NCBI RefSeq assembly: GCF_006124995.1
Contig: NZ_QEWN01000108.1
Location: 1-64,000 of the forward strand
Direction: 5' to 3'
Length of the DNA stretch: 64,000 nt
Source: Vibrio sp. Hep-1b-8
Lineage (GTDB): Bacteria; Pseudomonadota; Gammaproteobacteria; Enterobacterales; Vibrionaceae
Numbering within the stretch: the stretch's first letter is position 1; each line of letters begins with the position of its first letter. Shown here one piece after another: positions 8,104 through 16,690 of this stretch. The translations under genes and the position numbers were made by a program. The notes under the pieces are model-generated. The model did not search any database. It saw only the letters and a program-made list of their open reading frames with translations, and had not been told where the DNA came from.

Positions 8104-8505
8104 ATGACGGTTAAACTGACGCTGATTCGCGGGCTGCCAGGCTCAGGGAAAAGCACTTTGGCTCAGACATTCAACGCACAACATCTAGAAGCCGACATGT
8201 TCTTTATTGAACCGTCTGGAGAATATGTTTATCAACCAGACAAAATTGCCGATGCTCATCAATGGTGTCAAGCGATGACAGAGCAGTGCCTGAAAGAAAA
8301 GCGAGATGTCGTTGTATCCAACACTTTCGTTCAGCGCTGGGAAATAGTGCCGTATTTCAATATGGCTAAACGCTATGATGCTGAGTTTGAAGTGCTTGAA
8401 TGCACCAATGATTACGGCAACATTCACGGTGTGACGCAAGAAACGATCAATAGTATGAGGAAACGGTGGCAATCATGGCGAAACGCACGCCAATCGTCGA
8501 AATGA
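8104..8505 (+). CDS. P-loop AAA-type kinase-like ATPase
   Basis: The product is 133 residues. The Walker A motif GLPGSGKST is at residues 10-18, followed by an Asp in EADMFF and a conserved VVVSNTFVQ strand resembling the Walker B region of small zeta-toxin/polynucleotide-kinase-like P-loop proteins. Such proteins phosphorylate small molecules or nucleic acids, but the substrate here is unknown. Its last 31 bases overlap the next gene, pointing to translational coupling. The C terminus (RKRWQSWRNARQ) is basic. Confidence 0.78.
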   Translation: MTVKLTLIRGLPGSGKSTLAQTFNAQHLEADMFFIEPSGEYVYQPDKIADAHQWCQAMTEQCLKEKRDVVVSNTFVQRWEIVPYFNMAKRYDAEFEVLECTNDYGNIHGVTQETINSMRKRWQSWRNARQSSK

Positions 8506-8912
8506 CTTCTTATGGAATCTATCAAGGCTGGGATTCCAAATCTAAAAACCTACCAAAAATAGCACAGTTCACGACCAAGGTTGTTGCCGAAGAGGGGATC
8601 GAATTTGGTTTTATTGTAAATATTAAAAGAGCCAAAGGAGAGGTGATCGAGTTTTGCATCGACCACCCAGGAATAGTGGGTAAAAAAGGCCAAATCCTCG
8701 AACCTTTTACCGGCGATATGCATGTTGGGAGCAATGATTGGGACTTCTACTTGGGGGATACCATACAGTTGCTTGGTGATATGAACGGATATGAATCAAA
8801 TCTCGGCAAGTGGCGTATGACCATCTCGATGAGGGACAATGTTGTTGCTGACAAAACGTTTGAACTTTACGCACGTGATGAGGGAGAGTTCTGGAAGCAA
8901 AGAGGTTTTTAA
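8475..8912 (+). CDS. DUF3859-like protein
   Basis: The product is 145 residues from the ATG at 8475; a GTG at 8466 is possible. It looks all-beta, with repeated short strands (EFGFIVNIKRAKGEVIEFCIDHPG and the KWRMTISM segment). It resembles the DUF3859 family, which is of unknown function. There is no signal peptide or membrane segment. The gene starts inside the end of the P-loop kinase gene, in a different frame, so the two are probably co-expressed. Confidence 0.65.
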   Translation: MAKRTPIVEMTSYGIYQGWDSKSKNLPKIAQFTTKVVAEEGIEFGFIVNIKRAKGEVIEFCIDHPGIVGKKGQILEPFTGDMHVGSNDWDFYLGDTIQLLGDMNGYESNLGKWRMTISMRDNVVADKTFELYARDEGEFWKQRGF

Positions 8913-9047
8913 ACGACGGAGCAACAGAGTATTGGCATTGCGAAATCGTCTGATTCATTAAAGATTAATAACTTAGATGTATATCAAGCTAAACATAGGC
9001 TATTTTTACTAGACTAGATGGTTAATAAAGAATTACAAAAATAGTCA

Positions 9048-11774
9048 ATGAAGCAGATGCGCTTGCTAAACCTTAATCTACAAACGAAAACCGCCCTGTA
9101 CTTTTTACTAGGTCTTTTGGGTGTCACGCTGAGCTGCCTTTATATCACACGTTACTTCTTCGTTGTTAGCCTGAGTAATTTGGAAACAATGGAGTCGAAT
9201 CGAGCCAGTCAACAGGCTCAGCATGTCATTGCGATGATGAGTGACAAACTGGCAGAACACTCTTATGACTGGGCCTACTGGGATGAGAGCTATGAAGTTC
9301 TCCTTGGCGGCGATCTAAAAGGTTACCGTGAACGCAACTTAGCACCAGAAACTTTGGATGCACTTAGCGTTGATCTTATGTTGCTCACCGATCTGCATGG
9401 GCAGGTCGTGGAAGGGATTTCTCTGACTGAAAGTGAGACTCAGCTGTTGGTTGAGTCGGTCGCGACAAATGAGAGAGTCGTCAAACATATCAATTCGATG
9501 AATCGAGTGTTGGATAGTGCCAGAGATGGTTTGAGTGGCCTGTTCTCGGTCAATGGTGACGTTTGGACACTTGCAGTTACTCCAGTGAGAAACAGCGATG
9601 GTACCTCAGCGTCGGTAGGTTGGTTGATTTGGGGACGCAATCTCTCTGTCAGATTTCCTGGAGACTTTAAGTCAATTCTTGTCGCTGATAACCAAATCGT
9701 GAATGTGGATAGCATCACTTCAACGCCAGATGTGGACTCTAGATCCAAAATTGACAAGACCGAGCAAGCCATGACCCAACTGGCGGACTTACACGGAGTT
9801 TCGGGGCAGGTTATTGCGCAACTAGAAACGACCATCGAACGTGTTCATTTTCAGAAAGGGAACGTGCTGTTCACCTATTTGTTCGCTGCCGTAGCGATTG
9901 CGACAATCGTTATTTCATTGATTACTTATCTTACATTTAAGCGCCGCGTCGCGGTTCGTTTCTCTGACTTAGAGAAAGATATTGATGCGCTTTTTTCTGC
10001 CTATCAACTTGAAGGTCTTGATCAGCCTAATAAAGATGAGTTGGATAGACTAACGAAGCTGGTTCAGACCCTCGCAAATAACACTTCCGCTACCCAAGAG
10101 CAGCTACTGGATGCCGAGCGGAAGTTCGATGCGTTGTATCAGAGTCGCACGACGGCAATTCTCTTGGTGAGAGCTAGGGTAATTGTCGATATCAACCCAA
10201 CAGCATTAGATCTACTGAATTATCAGTACGATGATTTAATGAACCAGCCGCTCGATGTGTTGTGCCCAGATTCTGAGCAGCCTGAATGTCAAATTGACCG
10301 TATGTATCACAGCTTTAGGCAGGGGCAGACTCAGTTTGAAGCGCAGATGATTACCAGTAGTCATGAAAAGATAGACTGTAAAATTGAAATCAGCATGATC
10401 CAGTATCAGGGACAAAGTACGCTGATGCTGTCGATTGTTGATGTACGTGAACACAAACAACAAGCTAAGTTGATTGAGGATCTGGTTGAACGAGACCATC
10501 TATCGGGTCTATGGAACCGAAAATCCATTATGGAACAAGCCCGTAATTTACTCGGTATAGCACCCAATAGATTCTCGTTTATGTACGTATCCGTCCCTAA
10601 TTTGTCTCATATCTCTGAAGTGTATGGTCACCAAATCTTTGATGCAGCGATGGAATTGATGGCCTTTAAATTTGGTGAGATGTTGACGCCATACCCAGTA
10701 GGGAGAATCAGTGAGCATGAATTCTTGGTGCTGATTGCGAATCGTCTCGATTGCGAGAAAGCGATTCATAGCGCTGAACAAATGATGATTGGGTTAGCTG
10801 ACAAACATACCGTAGAAAATGTTGAGTTGGATCTGAAATGTGACGTTGCTTTTGTCAGCCCTGAAATTACTCATGAGCCCCTCGACACATTAATTCAGGC
10901 TGCGATTTATAGTATTACAACAGACAAAAGTGTCCGTAGACTCCCTAGTGTGGTCACTGTGAACAGCGAACTATTCGAATCGGCGAAAACAGCAGTCGCA
11001 ATTAAGCGGGATTTAAGTGGTGCCATTGCGAATGGAGAAATCCTCGCGGTGTATCAGCCAATCGTTGAAGCCAGCAATGGTGAAATCAATGGATTTGAGG
11101 CTCTAGCGCGTTGGCAGCATCCTGATTTTGGCTTTGTATCACCAGGTGTTTTTATTCCTCTTGCCGAACAGAATCAACTCATTATTGCGTTAGGTGAAAG
11201 TATCTTAGAGCAAGCTTGCGTGTTTATTCAGCAAGTCAATTTGATGCGGAAGCGAACTGGGCAGGCGATGCTGACCGTCCATGTGAACCTTAGTGCTCCA
11301 CATTTCTATCACGCAGATTTACCTCAACTGTTGGTCAAGTTAATCGATAGCTATCAGCTGCAAGCCGGTCAGTTGGTGATTGAAGTCACTGAAAGTATGC
11401 TGATGAGTGGTGAGCAGGAAGTGATTAGTCGAATGGAGCAAATGAAAGCGCTTGGCGTGCTGTTCGCTCTAGATGATTTTGGCACGGGCTACTCTTCATT
11501 CAGTACGTTATGTAGCTTCCCATTAGATATTGTAAAACTCGACAAGTCATACATTGACCAAATTGAGCACAATGACAGAGCGAAGAGTCTGGTGCGAAAC
11601 ATTGCCAACATGGCTCAAGAACTTGGCTTGACCACAGTAGCAGAAGGCGTAGAGACGGCATCTCAGGTGCGTCGCCTCAAGAGCTGGAGCATCGAAGAAA
11701 TACAGGGCTACTATTTCTACAAGCCGATGCCGAGCGACAAGATTTTTGAGTTACTCGATCGTTCACGTAGTTAG
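9048..11774 (+). CDS. CHASE4-like/PAS/GGDEF/EAL cyclic-di-GMP phosphodiesterase
   Basis: The product is 908 residues. A first membrane segment (about 15-35) and a second (about 275-295) bracket a periplasmic sensor of CHASE4 type. PAS (about 355-470), GGDEF (475-630) and EAL (640-900) domains follow in the cytoplasm. The GGDEF signature is replaced by SEHEF (in GRISEHEF), so cyclase activity is unlikely. The EAL domain keeps its catalytic features: EALARW, the Asn in VNLS, IEVTES, DDFGTG, the Lys in DIVKLDK and AEGVET. It is therefore predicted to hydrolyse c-di-GMP in response to a periplasmic signal. It is a single-gene unit ended by a strong terminator. Confidence 0.93.
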   Translation: MKQMRLLNLNLQTKTALYFLLGLLGVTLSCLYITRYFFVVSLSNLETMESNRASQQAQHVIAMMSDKLAEHSYDWAYWDESYEVLLGGDLKGYRERNLAPETLDALSVDLMLLTDLHGQVVEGISLTESETQLLVESVATNERVVKHINSMNRVLDSARDGLSGLFSVNGDVWTLAVTPVRNSDGTSASVGWLIWGRNLSVRFPGDFKSILVADNQIVNVDSITSTPDVDSRSKIDKTEQAMTQLADLHGVSGQVIAQLETTIERVHFQKGNVLFTYLFAAVAIATIVISLITYLTFKRRVAVRFSDLEKDIDALFSAYQLEGLDQPNKDELDRLTKLVQTLANNTSATQEQLLDAERKFDALYQSRTTAILLVRARVIVDINPTALDLLNYQYDDLMNQPLDVLCPDSEQPECQIDRMYHSFRQGQTQFEAQMITSSHEKIDCKIEISMIQYQGQSTLMLSIVDVREHKQQAKLIEDLVERDHLSGLWNRKSIMEQARNLLGIAPNRFSFMYVSVPNLSHISEVYGHQIFDAAMELMAFKFGEMLTPYPVGRISEHEFLVLIANRLDCEKAIHSAEQMMIGLADKHTVENVELDLKCDVAFVSPEITHEPLDTLIQAAIYSITTDKSVRRLPSVVTVNSELFESAKTAVAIKRDLSGAIANGEILAVYQPIVEASNGEINGFEALARWQHPDFGFVSPGVFIPLAEQNQLIIALGESILEQACVFIQQVNLMRKRTGQAMLTVHVNLSAPHFYHADLPQLLVKLIDSYQLQAGQLVIEVTESMLMSGEQEVISRMEQMKALGVLFALDDFGTGYSSFSTLCSFPLDIVKLDKSYIDQIEHNDRAKSLVRNIANMAQELGLTTVAEGVETASQVRRLKSWSIEEIQGYYFYKPMPSDKIFELLDRSRS

Positions 11775-11802
11775 CTAAGTGAATGCATTAAGTCTCAATA
11801 TA

Positions 11803-11836
11803 AACGCCTCCAAACATGGAGGCGTTGTTGTTTTTA
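11803..11836 (+). terminator. Terminator after the EAL gene
   Basis: AACGCCTCCA-AACA-TGGAGGCGTT is a perfect 10-bp stem with a tetraloop, followed by GTTGTTTTT. It ends the EAL gene and may also act on the convergent exporter operon. Confidence 0.88.
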
Positions 11837-11845
11837 CGGGCTGTG

Positions 11846-12997
11846 TTATCGACTTAAAGCAATACGCTGTTGGGCGGTATGCTTCTGATAGCTGTAATGG
11901 GCGAGAGCACACCAAGCGAATGCTTGAATCCACAGCTGACTATACAGCCCTCTGACCGTTTGCCAGTCACCACCCATTTGATTGATAGTCAGAAAGCTTT
12001 TAATTGCTGCTGTACTTGGAAATAGTTGAGCCAACCACACGATCGGGCTTGGAATCGCCTCAGTCGGCCAGATAAAACCGGCGCTGAAAACCAACGGCAT
12101 CGAACTGATTAAAACCACTAGGGTCACTAATTCTCGTCGCGGTGTGACTGCACCAAGCCAGATACCAATCGCAGCTGAACCGAGCAAGAAAGGGAGCAGT
12201 AGCAAGATAATCTGACTTGCATGAGCGAGTTGATTCACTCCATGCATGGAAAAGCTGGCGCCAAAGTAGTACATACTCAAAAAGTAATAGATACCAATCA
12301 GCACTAGATAGCGTACAGAAAGTAATTTGAAAGGAGAAACTTGACTCCAATAACCTGTGCCATCGCGCTGACTACCGACCATCAAACCAGACGCCATTGC
12401 CAGAGTTTGCTGAAGAATTAGCACAAATACAGCCGGAACAACGTAGTCGACATAACCCATGGTTGGGTTAAAAGTCGGTTTTAAGTTCAATGTCGTGGCT
12501 GAATATTGATTGACGGCTTGTGAGAGTGGGTGTCCTTCAAGAACGAGTTTGGCCACTTTAGTTTGTGCAGATAATGTTCCGCCTGCTTGGGCTAAACCTT
12601 CTACAATTGTGCCGTACACTAAGAAATAAGAAGCATCACCAGCGTAAGCAAGGGTTGGGCTTTTACCTAGCATCAAGTCTTTATAAAAATGCTCAGGAAT
12701 CACCAAAATTCCACTGATCTCACCATTTAGAAACGCGGCGCGTGCATCTGCGATGGTGTGATCGCGCTGTACGACTTTAACCTGTGGTGTCGCGTCAACC
12801 ATACGTTCAAGCTGATAACTGGTTTTGCTCTGGTCAAGATTGACGATACTAATCTTCTGTTCCCTTGGAGTCTGATGACTGTAGGGCAAAGGGTAGAGAA
12901 ACGAGTAAAAAACAACGCCACCAAATACGGTCAGGACGACGACAGGATTCGTCAATATCGCTCTAATCTCTGATTTGACAAGTTCGAACAAGCTCAT
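11846..12997 (-). CDS. ABC-2 type exporter permease (second of pair)
   Basis: The product is 383 residues with the ABC2_membrane_3 layout. There is one N-terminal membrane helix (about 18-38), a large extracytoplasmic domain (about 40-170), and five or six C-terminal helices from about 180 to 365. It resembles YhhJ/YbhR-type permeases, which pump drugs or hydrophobic compounds with an HlyD adaptor and TolC. Its start overlaps the stop of the preceding permease (12994/12997), so the two are coupled. No ATP-binding protein gene accompanies the operon, so the energy source is unclear. Confidence 0.83.
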   Translation of the reverse strand: MSLFELVKSEIRAILTNPVVVLTVFGGVVFYSFLYPLPYSHQTPREQKISIVNLDQSKTSYQLERMVDATPQVKVVQRDHTIADARAAFLNGEISGILVIPEHFYKDLMLGKSPTLAYAGDASYFLVYGTIVEGLAQAGGTLSAQTKVAKLVLEGHPLSQAVNQYSATTLNLKPTFNPTMGYVDYVVPAVFVLILQQTLAMASGLMVGSQRDGTGYWSQVSPFKLLSVRYLVLIGIYYFLSMYYFGASFSMHGVNQLAHASQIILLLLPFLLGSAAIGIWLGAVTPRRELVTLVVLISSMPLVFSAGFIWPTEAIPSPIVWLAQLFPSTAAIKSFLTINQMGGDWQTVRGLYSQLWIQAFAWCALAHYSYQKHTAQQRIALSR

Positions 12998-14157
12998 CGT
13001 TGCTCCTTACTTTGTGGCAATCCTGAATCGATGGAGAGATGCTTGTTAATCAGTAACATCACCATAAGCAATGGCACTGCGTAACCAAACATCGGCAGTA
13101 AATGTTGCAATGATGACATTGGCGGCAAACCATAACTGACCTGACTAACTTGTACCTCGATGTAGTGGCTGATTGGTAGTAGTGCTCTCCACGCCTGAGC
13201 AAGGCTGCTCATATCGGTCACAGGGAAGGTGATGCCCATGAAAGCGAAGCTAGGCGCGGTAAATGCTCCGGCAAAACTCATGGCACGAGCCGCATCTAAG
13301 GTGAGAAAGAAAAACAGGCTACCCATGATCATGCACGCGATAATCGTGACCCATTGAGCAAATACTAGGGTGACAAAGCTACCGTTCATCGGCCACTTAA
13401 AGCCGAGATAAAACCAGCATAGAAAGGCAAAACCTTGCAGTGCGAATACCCAACTGTACGGCAGTAGCGTGTTCAATAACGATTTGAATGGCTGAAGTTG
13501 CAGCCAAACTTTCAGCCCACGATCCCGAAGATTCGCTGACAGGATTAGGATGGTGCTGACGACAATAACGATTTGCCAAAGCGCAGGCACAACCGCAGAA
13601 ACCAAAAACTGAGCGTAGTTGGAATTTTTGTTAAACAGTGGCGTAATTTGAGTTCTGATTGGCACAGCACTCGCCATTGCAGAAGCAAGAACATGGTTGC
13701 CTTGAGCTAAGTTACCAATGGTACTTAGCTGGGCGTTAAATGTACCTTGAGCCTGTAAAAAAGCGGAGTTAACCAGTTTTCCGATAAGGATCATCTGGCT
13801 GTTGTAAAACACACTGACTTGCGGCGCCAACTGTTTGTATGTGTCTTGCTCAAAGTTGTATGGGATAACTGCATAGGCATAGATATCGCCTTGAACTAGC
13901 GCTTGTTTTGCATCACTGACACTTTGGTATTCGCCTTGAATCGCCATACTTGAGGTTGCATCGTAGTATCGAATCAACTGCTGTGACAACGCACCTTTAT
14001 CCAGATTAACCACCCCAACAGGGAGATTTTGGGCTATTCCTTGCGAGAATATCGCCCAAATCATCACCGCAAGTAGAATAGGGATCCACGTCAGACTGGA
14101 GAGCAACCACTTGTCACGACGGATCACTGCTAGTTGAGAGGTGTTGTGAATTTGCAT
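12994..14157 (-). CDS. ABC-2 type exporter permease (first of pair)
   Basis: The product is 387 residues. It has the same architecture as its downstream partner: an N-terminal helix near 20-40, a periplasmic domain with VGVVNLDKGALSQQL and DAKQALVQGDIYAYAVIP, and a C-terminal bundle of about five helices from residue 185 on. The pair probably forms the membrane core of a YbhSR-like exporter. It is encoded 14 bases downstream of the HlyD-like adaptor gene. No Walker motif is present in the protein. Confidence 0.83.
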   Translation of the reverse strand: MQIHNTSQLAVIRRDKWLLSSLTWIPILLAVMIWAIFSQGIAQNLPVGVVNLDKGALSQQLIRYYDATSSMAIQGEYQSVSDAKQALVQGDIYAYAVIPYNFEQDTYKQLAPQVSVFYNSQMILIGKLVNSAFLQAQGTFNAQLSTIGNLAQGNHVLASAMASAVPIRTQITPLFNKNSNYAQFLVSAVVPALWQIVIVVSTILILSANLRDRGLKVWLQLQPFKSLLNTLLPYSWVFALQGFAFLCWFYLGFKWPMNGSFVTLVFAQWVTIIACMIMGSLFFFLTLDAARAMSFAGAFTAPSFAFMGITFPVTDMSSLAQAWRALLPISHYIEVQVSQVSYGLPPMSSLQHLLPMFGYAVPLLMVMLLINKHLSIDSGLPQSKEQR

Positions 14158-14171
14158 ATATTTTGCAACCG

Positions 14172-15149
14172 TTAGTCTAACTCGACGACTAAGCTCATTC
14201 CCATACGCAGCCCTTGCTGTGGCGTGGTAGGAATGGCTTCGACTTCAAAGGTGCGGAGATCAAACCCTTGTGAGGCATCAGTGGAGCGCCAGGTTGCGAA
14301 ATCACCCATAACTGAAATGTGTGAGACCTTGAATTCCACTTGCTTATCAAGTGCTGGTAGGTAAGCGTTGAATGTCGCGCCTTTGTTGAAGTACTTCAGC
14401 CAGTCTTCCCTGACATTCAATACCGCCCATGAATCTGCTGTGTCAATCACAGTCACGACAGGAAAACCCTGAGGAGCAAGCTCACCACTTTGCAGCAGAA
14501 CTTGTGAAACTTCACCTTTGAACCAACTTTTGATGGTGGTGTCTTGTGCATAGGCTTCAACTTCGGCTACTGCGCCGGCCGCCATGCGAGCTTTTTCGGC
14601 TGCCGCAAGTTTGGTTTCACTACGCGCACCTTCCTGAGCCAGTTTGTACATCTGGTAAGCCGCACTTTCGGTGTATTTTGCCGCATCCCATTGAGTCTTA
14701 GCTTCATCGCGCTTTTGTTCGGCGACGACACCATCTTGATAGAGATTGTTAACACGCAAGTAAGTCTTTTCCATTAACGCAGAAGCGGCTTTGGCTTTTT
14801 GCCATTGATCTTTAGCGGCTTGAATTTGCTGAATTCTGGCGCCTTTTTCAGCCTCCAACGCCATAGCATCAGCCGCTTTTTCACCCGCTTTCGCTTGTTC
14901 GAGCTTCGCTTCGATTTCAGGACTGTGTAGGGTGAAAATCAGGTCACCCTGTTTAACCTGATCGCCCTTACGGACCAAAACGTGATCAATGCGCCCCGGT
15001 ACTTTGGAAGAGATGCTGTATTGCTGAGATTCAATCTGACCTTGCAAACGCACAGGTTTAGGCTGGTATGCTTGATAGAAACTATAGCTAATCCAAGATG
15101 CGACACCGAATGCAACGGCAGTGATCAGAAGTGGTTTTGCATTTTTCAT
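14172..15149 (-). CDS. HlyD family membrane-fusion protein
   Basis: The product is 325 residues. One N-terminal membrane anchor (about 6-25) is followed by a biotinyl-lipoyl-like half (SKVPGRIDHVLVRKGDQVKQGDLIF), a long Ala/Gln-rich coiled-coil hairpin (about 75-200), the second lipoyl half, and a beta-barrel region (about 215-320). This is the periplasmic adaptor of a tripartite exporter, bridging the permeases and TolC. The gene lies between the TolC-like and permease genes with short spacers. Confidence 0.9.
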   Translation of the reverse strand: MKNAKPLLITAVAFGVASWISYSFYQAYQPKPVRLQGQIESQQYSISSKVPGRIDHVLVRKGDQVKQGDLIFTLHSPEIEAKLEQAKAGEKAADAMALEAEKGARIQQIQAAKDQWQKAKAASALMEKTYLRVNNLYQDGVVAEQKRDEAKTQWDAAKYTESAAYQMYKLAQEGARSETKLAAAEKARMAAGAVAEVEAYAQDTTIKSWFKGEVSQVLLQSGELAPQGFPVVTVIDTADSWAVLNVREDWLKYFNKGATFNAYLPALDKQVEFKVSHISVMGDFATWRSTDASQGFDLRTFEVEAIPTTPQQGLRMGMSLVVELD

Positions 15150-15160
15150 CTTAGACCCTT

Positions 15161-16573
15161 TTATAAACGAGAAGTGTTGATAGCATTGTGTTGGTATTGG
15201 CTAAATGCGTCCATTTTGTTGGACAATGCCAGCAGTTTTGATAGCGAGATGAGGTAGTTAAAGCTCGCGACAGATTGCTGGGTTTGTACACTGGCCAGAT
15301 AAAGCTGAGCATCAACCACGTCCGTTGATGTAGAAAGACCTTGAGAGAATGCGGTCTGACGAAGCTTAAGATTTTCATTGGCTAAATCGAGACTAGAGGT
15401 TAATCCTTCCACCTCTTGCTGCGCTTGCAGAGCTTCAAGATAAGTTTTCTGGACAAGAACAGACAAGTCCTGCTTTGCTTGTGCTTTAAGGTAACGGACT
15501 TGAGAAACCGCACTGTGCGCGGCTTTTACTTGATCACTGCGACCTGAGCTTTCGATCAGCGGAATGTTGACTCCGACTCCCACCAACCAGTCCGGTTTCA
15601 TTTGACTTGCCAATGAGTCGTCTTCGTGAAGACTATAATCGCCGTAAAGATAAACCTCTGGGTAGTACTTGCCTTGCTCTGCTTTGATCAAGCTTGATGC
15701 TTGCTTCTCTTTAGCGTCAAGTAGCGCTAAGCCAGGGTAAGTTGCCAGTGTCTGTTCGACAAATAGAGTTTGATCCGGCAAGTTCTGATTGACGAATAGC
15801 GTATCAGCGGGCTCAACAGTGGTGGTTTGGTTAAGGATTTTGGTCAATGCGGCGCGAGCAATTTCTAAACTCATTTGCGCCTTTTTGCGCTCAACCACTG
15901 CTTTGTCGAGGGCTGACTCTGCCTGAAGTCTTTCAACGCGAGCTATTTGCCCTTGTTGTTCCATCTTTACCGCATTGTCACGGTGTTGAGTGAGGCCTTG
16001 CTCGACCAGTTGGCGGGTTTTCACCACCTCTTGCGCCAGTACGACAGAAAAGTAATATTTACTCAAATCCTCAAAGCGCGCTTGTGTTTCCATCGCGAGT
16101 TCACTGCGGGCTTGATCCTTTTTGCCTTCCGCTGCCGATTGCGCGGCATTAATTCGACCACCAGTAAAAATGGGCCAAATAGCGCGAATTGAAGAAGTGA
16201 AGATGTCGCGTTCGCTGATGGTTGATGTCACACCACCTAGCTGGGAGAGCAGTGGAGTGAGCATAGGACCAAATACAGGGCCCAAATTTGGCAGTGCCTG
16301 ACCGGTACTTTCAAAAAGTTGCTCACCAGAGACCGTGACGTCTTTGTCTAAACGAGTGAAATTGGCACCGATCGATACCGAGGGTAGATTGAGATTATCC
16401 GTTGCATTTTCGAGATGCTCATAACGTTCAACATTCGACCGTTGAGCCGCCAGTGAATAGTTCTCTTGCTGTAAGACCTGCCATGCTTGCTCAAAGCTTA
16501 TGGCCGCAGAGTGCGAAACAGGGGAGTAGAGTCCAAGGCAACCAAGGAGCAGCGCAGCGGGACGCAACGACAT
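15161..16573 (-). CDS. TolC family outer-membrane efflux protein
   Basis: The product is 470 residues with a cleavable signal peptide (about 1-23, ending SHSAA). Two tandem TolC-type repeats follow, with long alpha-helical hairpins (AQSAAEGKKDQARSELAMET and the matching second half LKAQAKQDLSVLVQKTY). It should form the trimeric outer-membrane exit duct. It is first in the operon tolC-hlyD-permease-permease and is preceded by a 16-bp inverted repeat. Confidence 0.9.
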   Translation of the reverse strand: MSLRPAALLLGCLGLYSPVSHSAAISFEQAWQVLQQENYSLAAQRSNVERYEHLENATDNLNLPSVSIGANFTRLDKDVTVSGEQLFESTGQALPNLGPVFGPMLTPLLSQLGGVTSTISERDIFTSSIRAIWPIFTGGRINAAQSAAEGKKDQARSELAMETQARFEDLSKYYFSVVLAQEVVKTRQLVEQGLTQHRDNAVKMEQQGQIARVERLQAESALDKAVVERKKAQMSLEIARAALTKILNQTTTVEPADTLFVNQNLPDQTLFVEQTLATYPGLALLDAKEKQASSLIKAEQGKYYPEVYLYGDYSLHEDDSLASQMKPDWLVGVGVNIPLIESSGRSDQVKAAHSAVSQVRYLKAQAKQDLSVLVQKTYLEALQAQQEVEGLTSSLDLANENLKLRQTAFSQGLSTSTDVVDAQLYLASVQTQQSVASFNYLISLSKLLALSNKMDAFSQYQHNAINTSRL

Positions 16574-16598
16574 AGTAATGTACCCTAATTGTTAAAAA

Positions 16599-16614
16599 TA
16601 GAGTTTATACTCTA
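16599..16614. promoter_or_regulatory. Inverted repeat upstream of exporter operon
   Basis: TAGAGT-TTAT-ACTCTA, a perfect 6-bp dyad, lies about 25 bases upstream of the tolC-like start codon. Its size and position suit an operator for a TetR/MarR/MerR-type regulator, but no regulator gene adjoins the operon. Confidence 0.4.
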
Positions 16615-16641
16615 GTGTGCGGTGTGGCAATCGCAACGCGC

Positions 16642-16667
16642 AAAAAAGGGGGCCGAAGCCCCCAAAA
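16642..16667 (-). terminator. Terminator after tctA
   Basis: Read on the minus strand, GGGGGC-TTCG-GCCCCC is followed by six T residues. It is a textbook intrinsic terminator with a UUCG tetraloop, and it ends the tct operon 24 bases after the tctA stop codon. Confidence 0.93.
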
Positions 16668-16690
16668 ACCAACATAGGAATGTTACTCAG

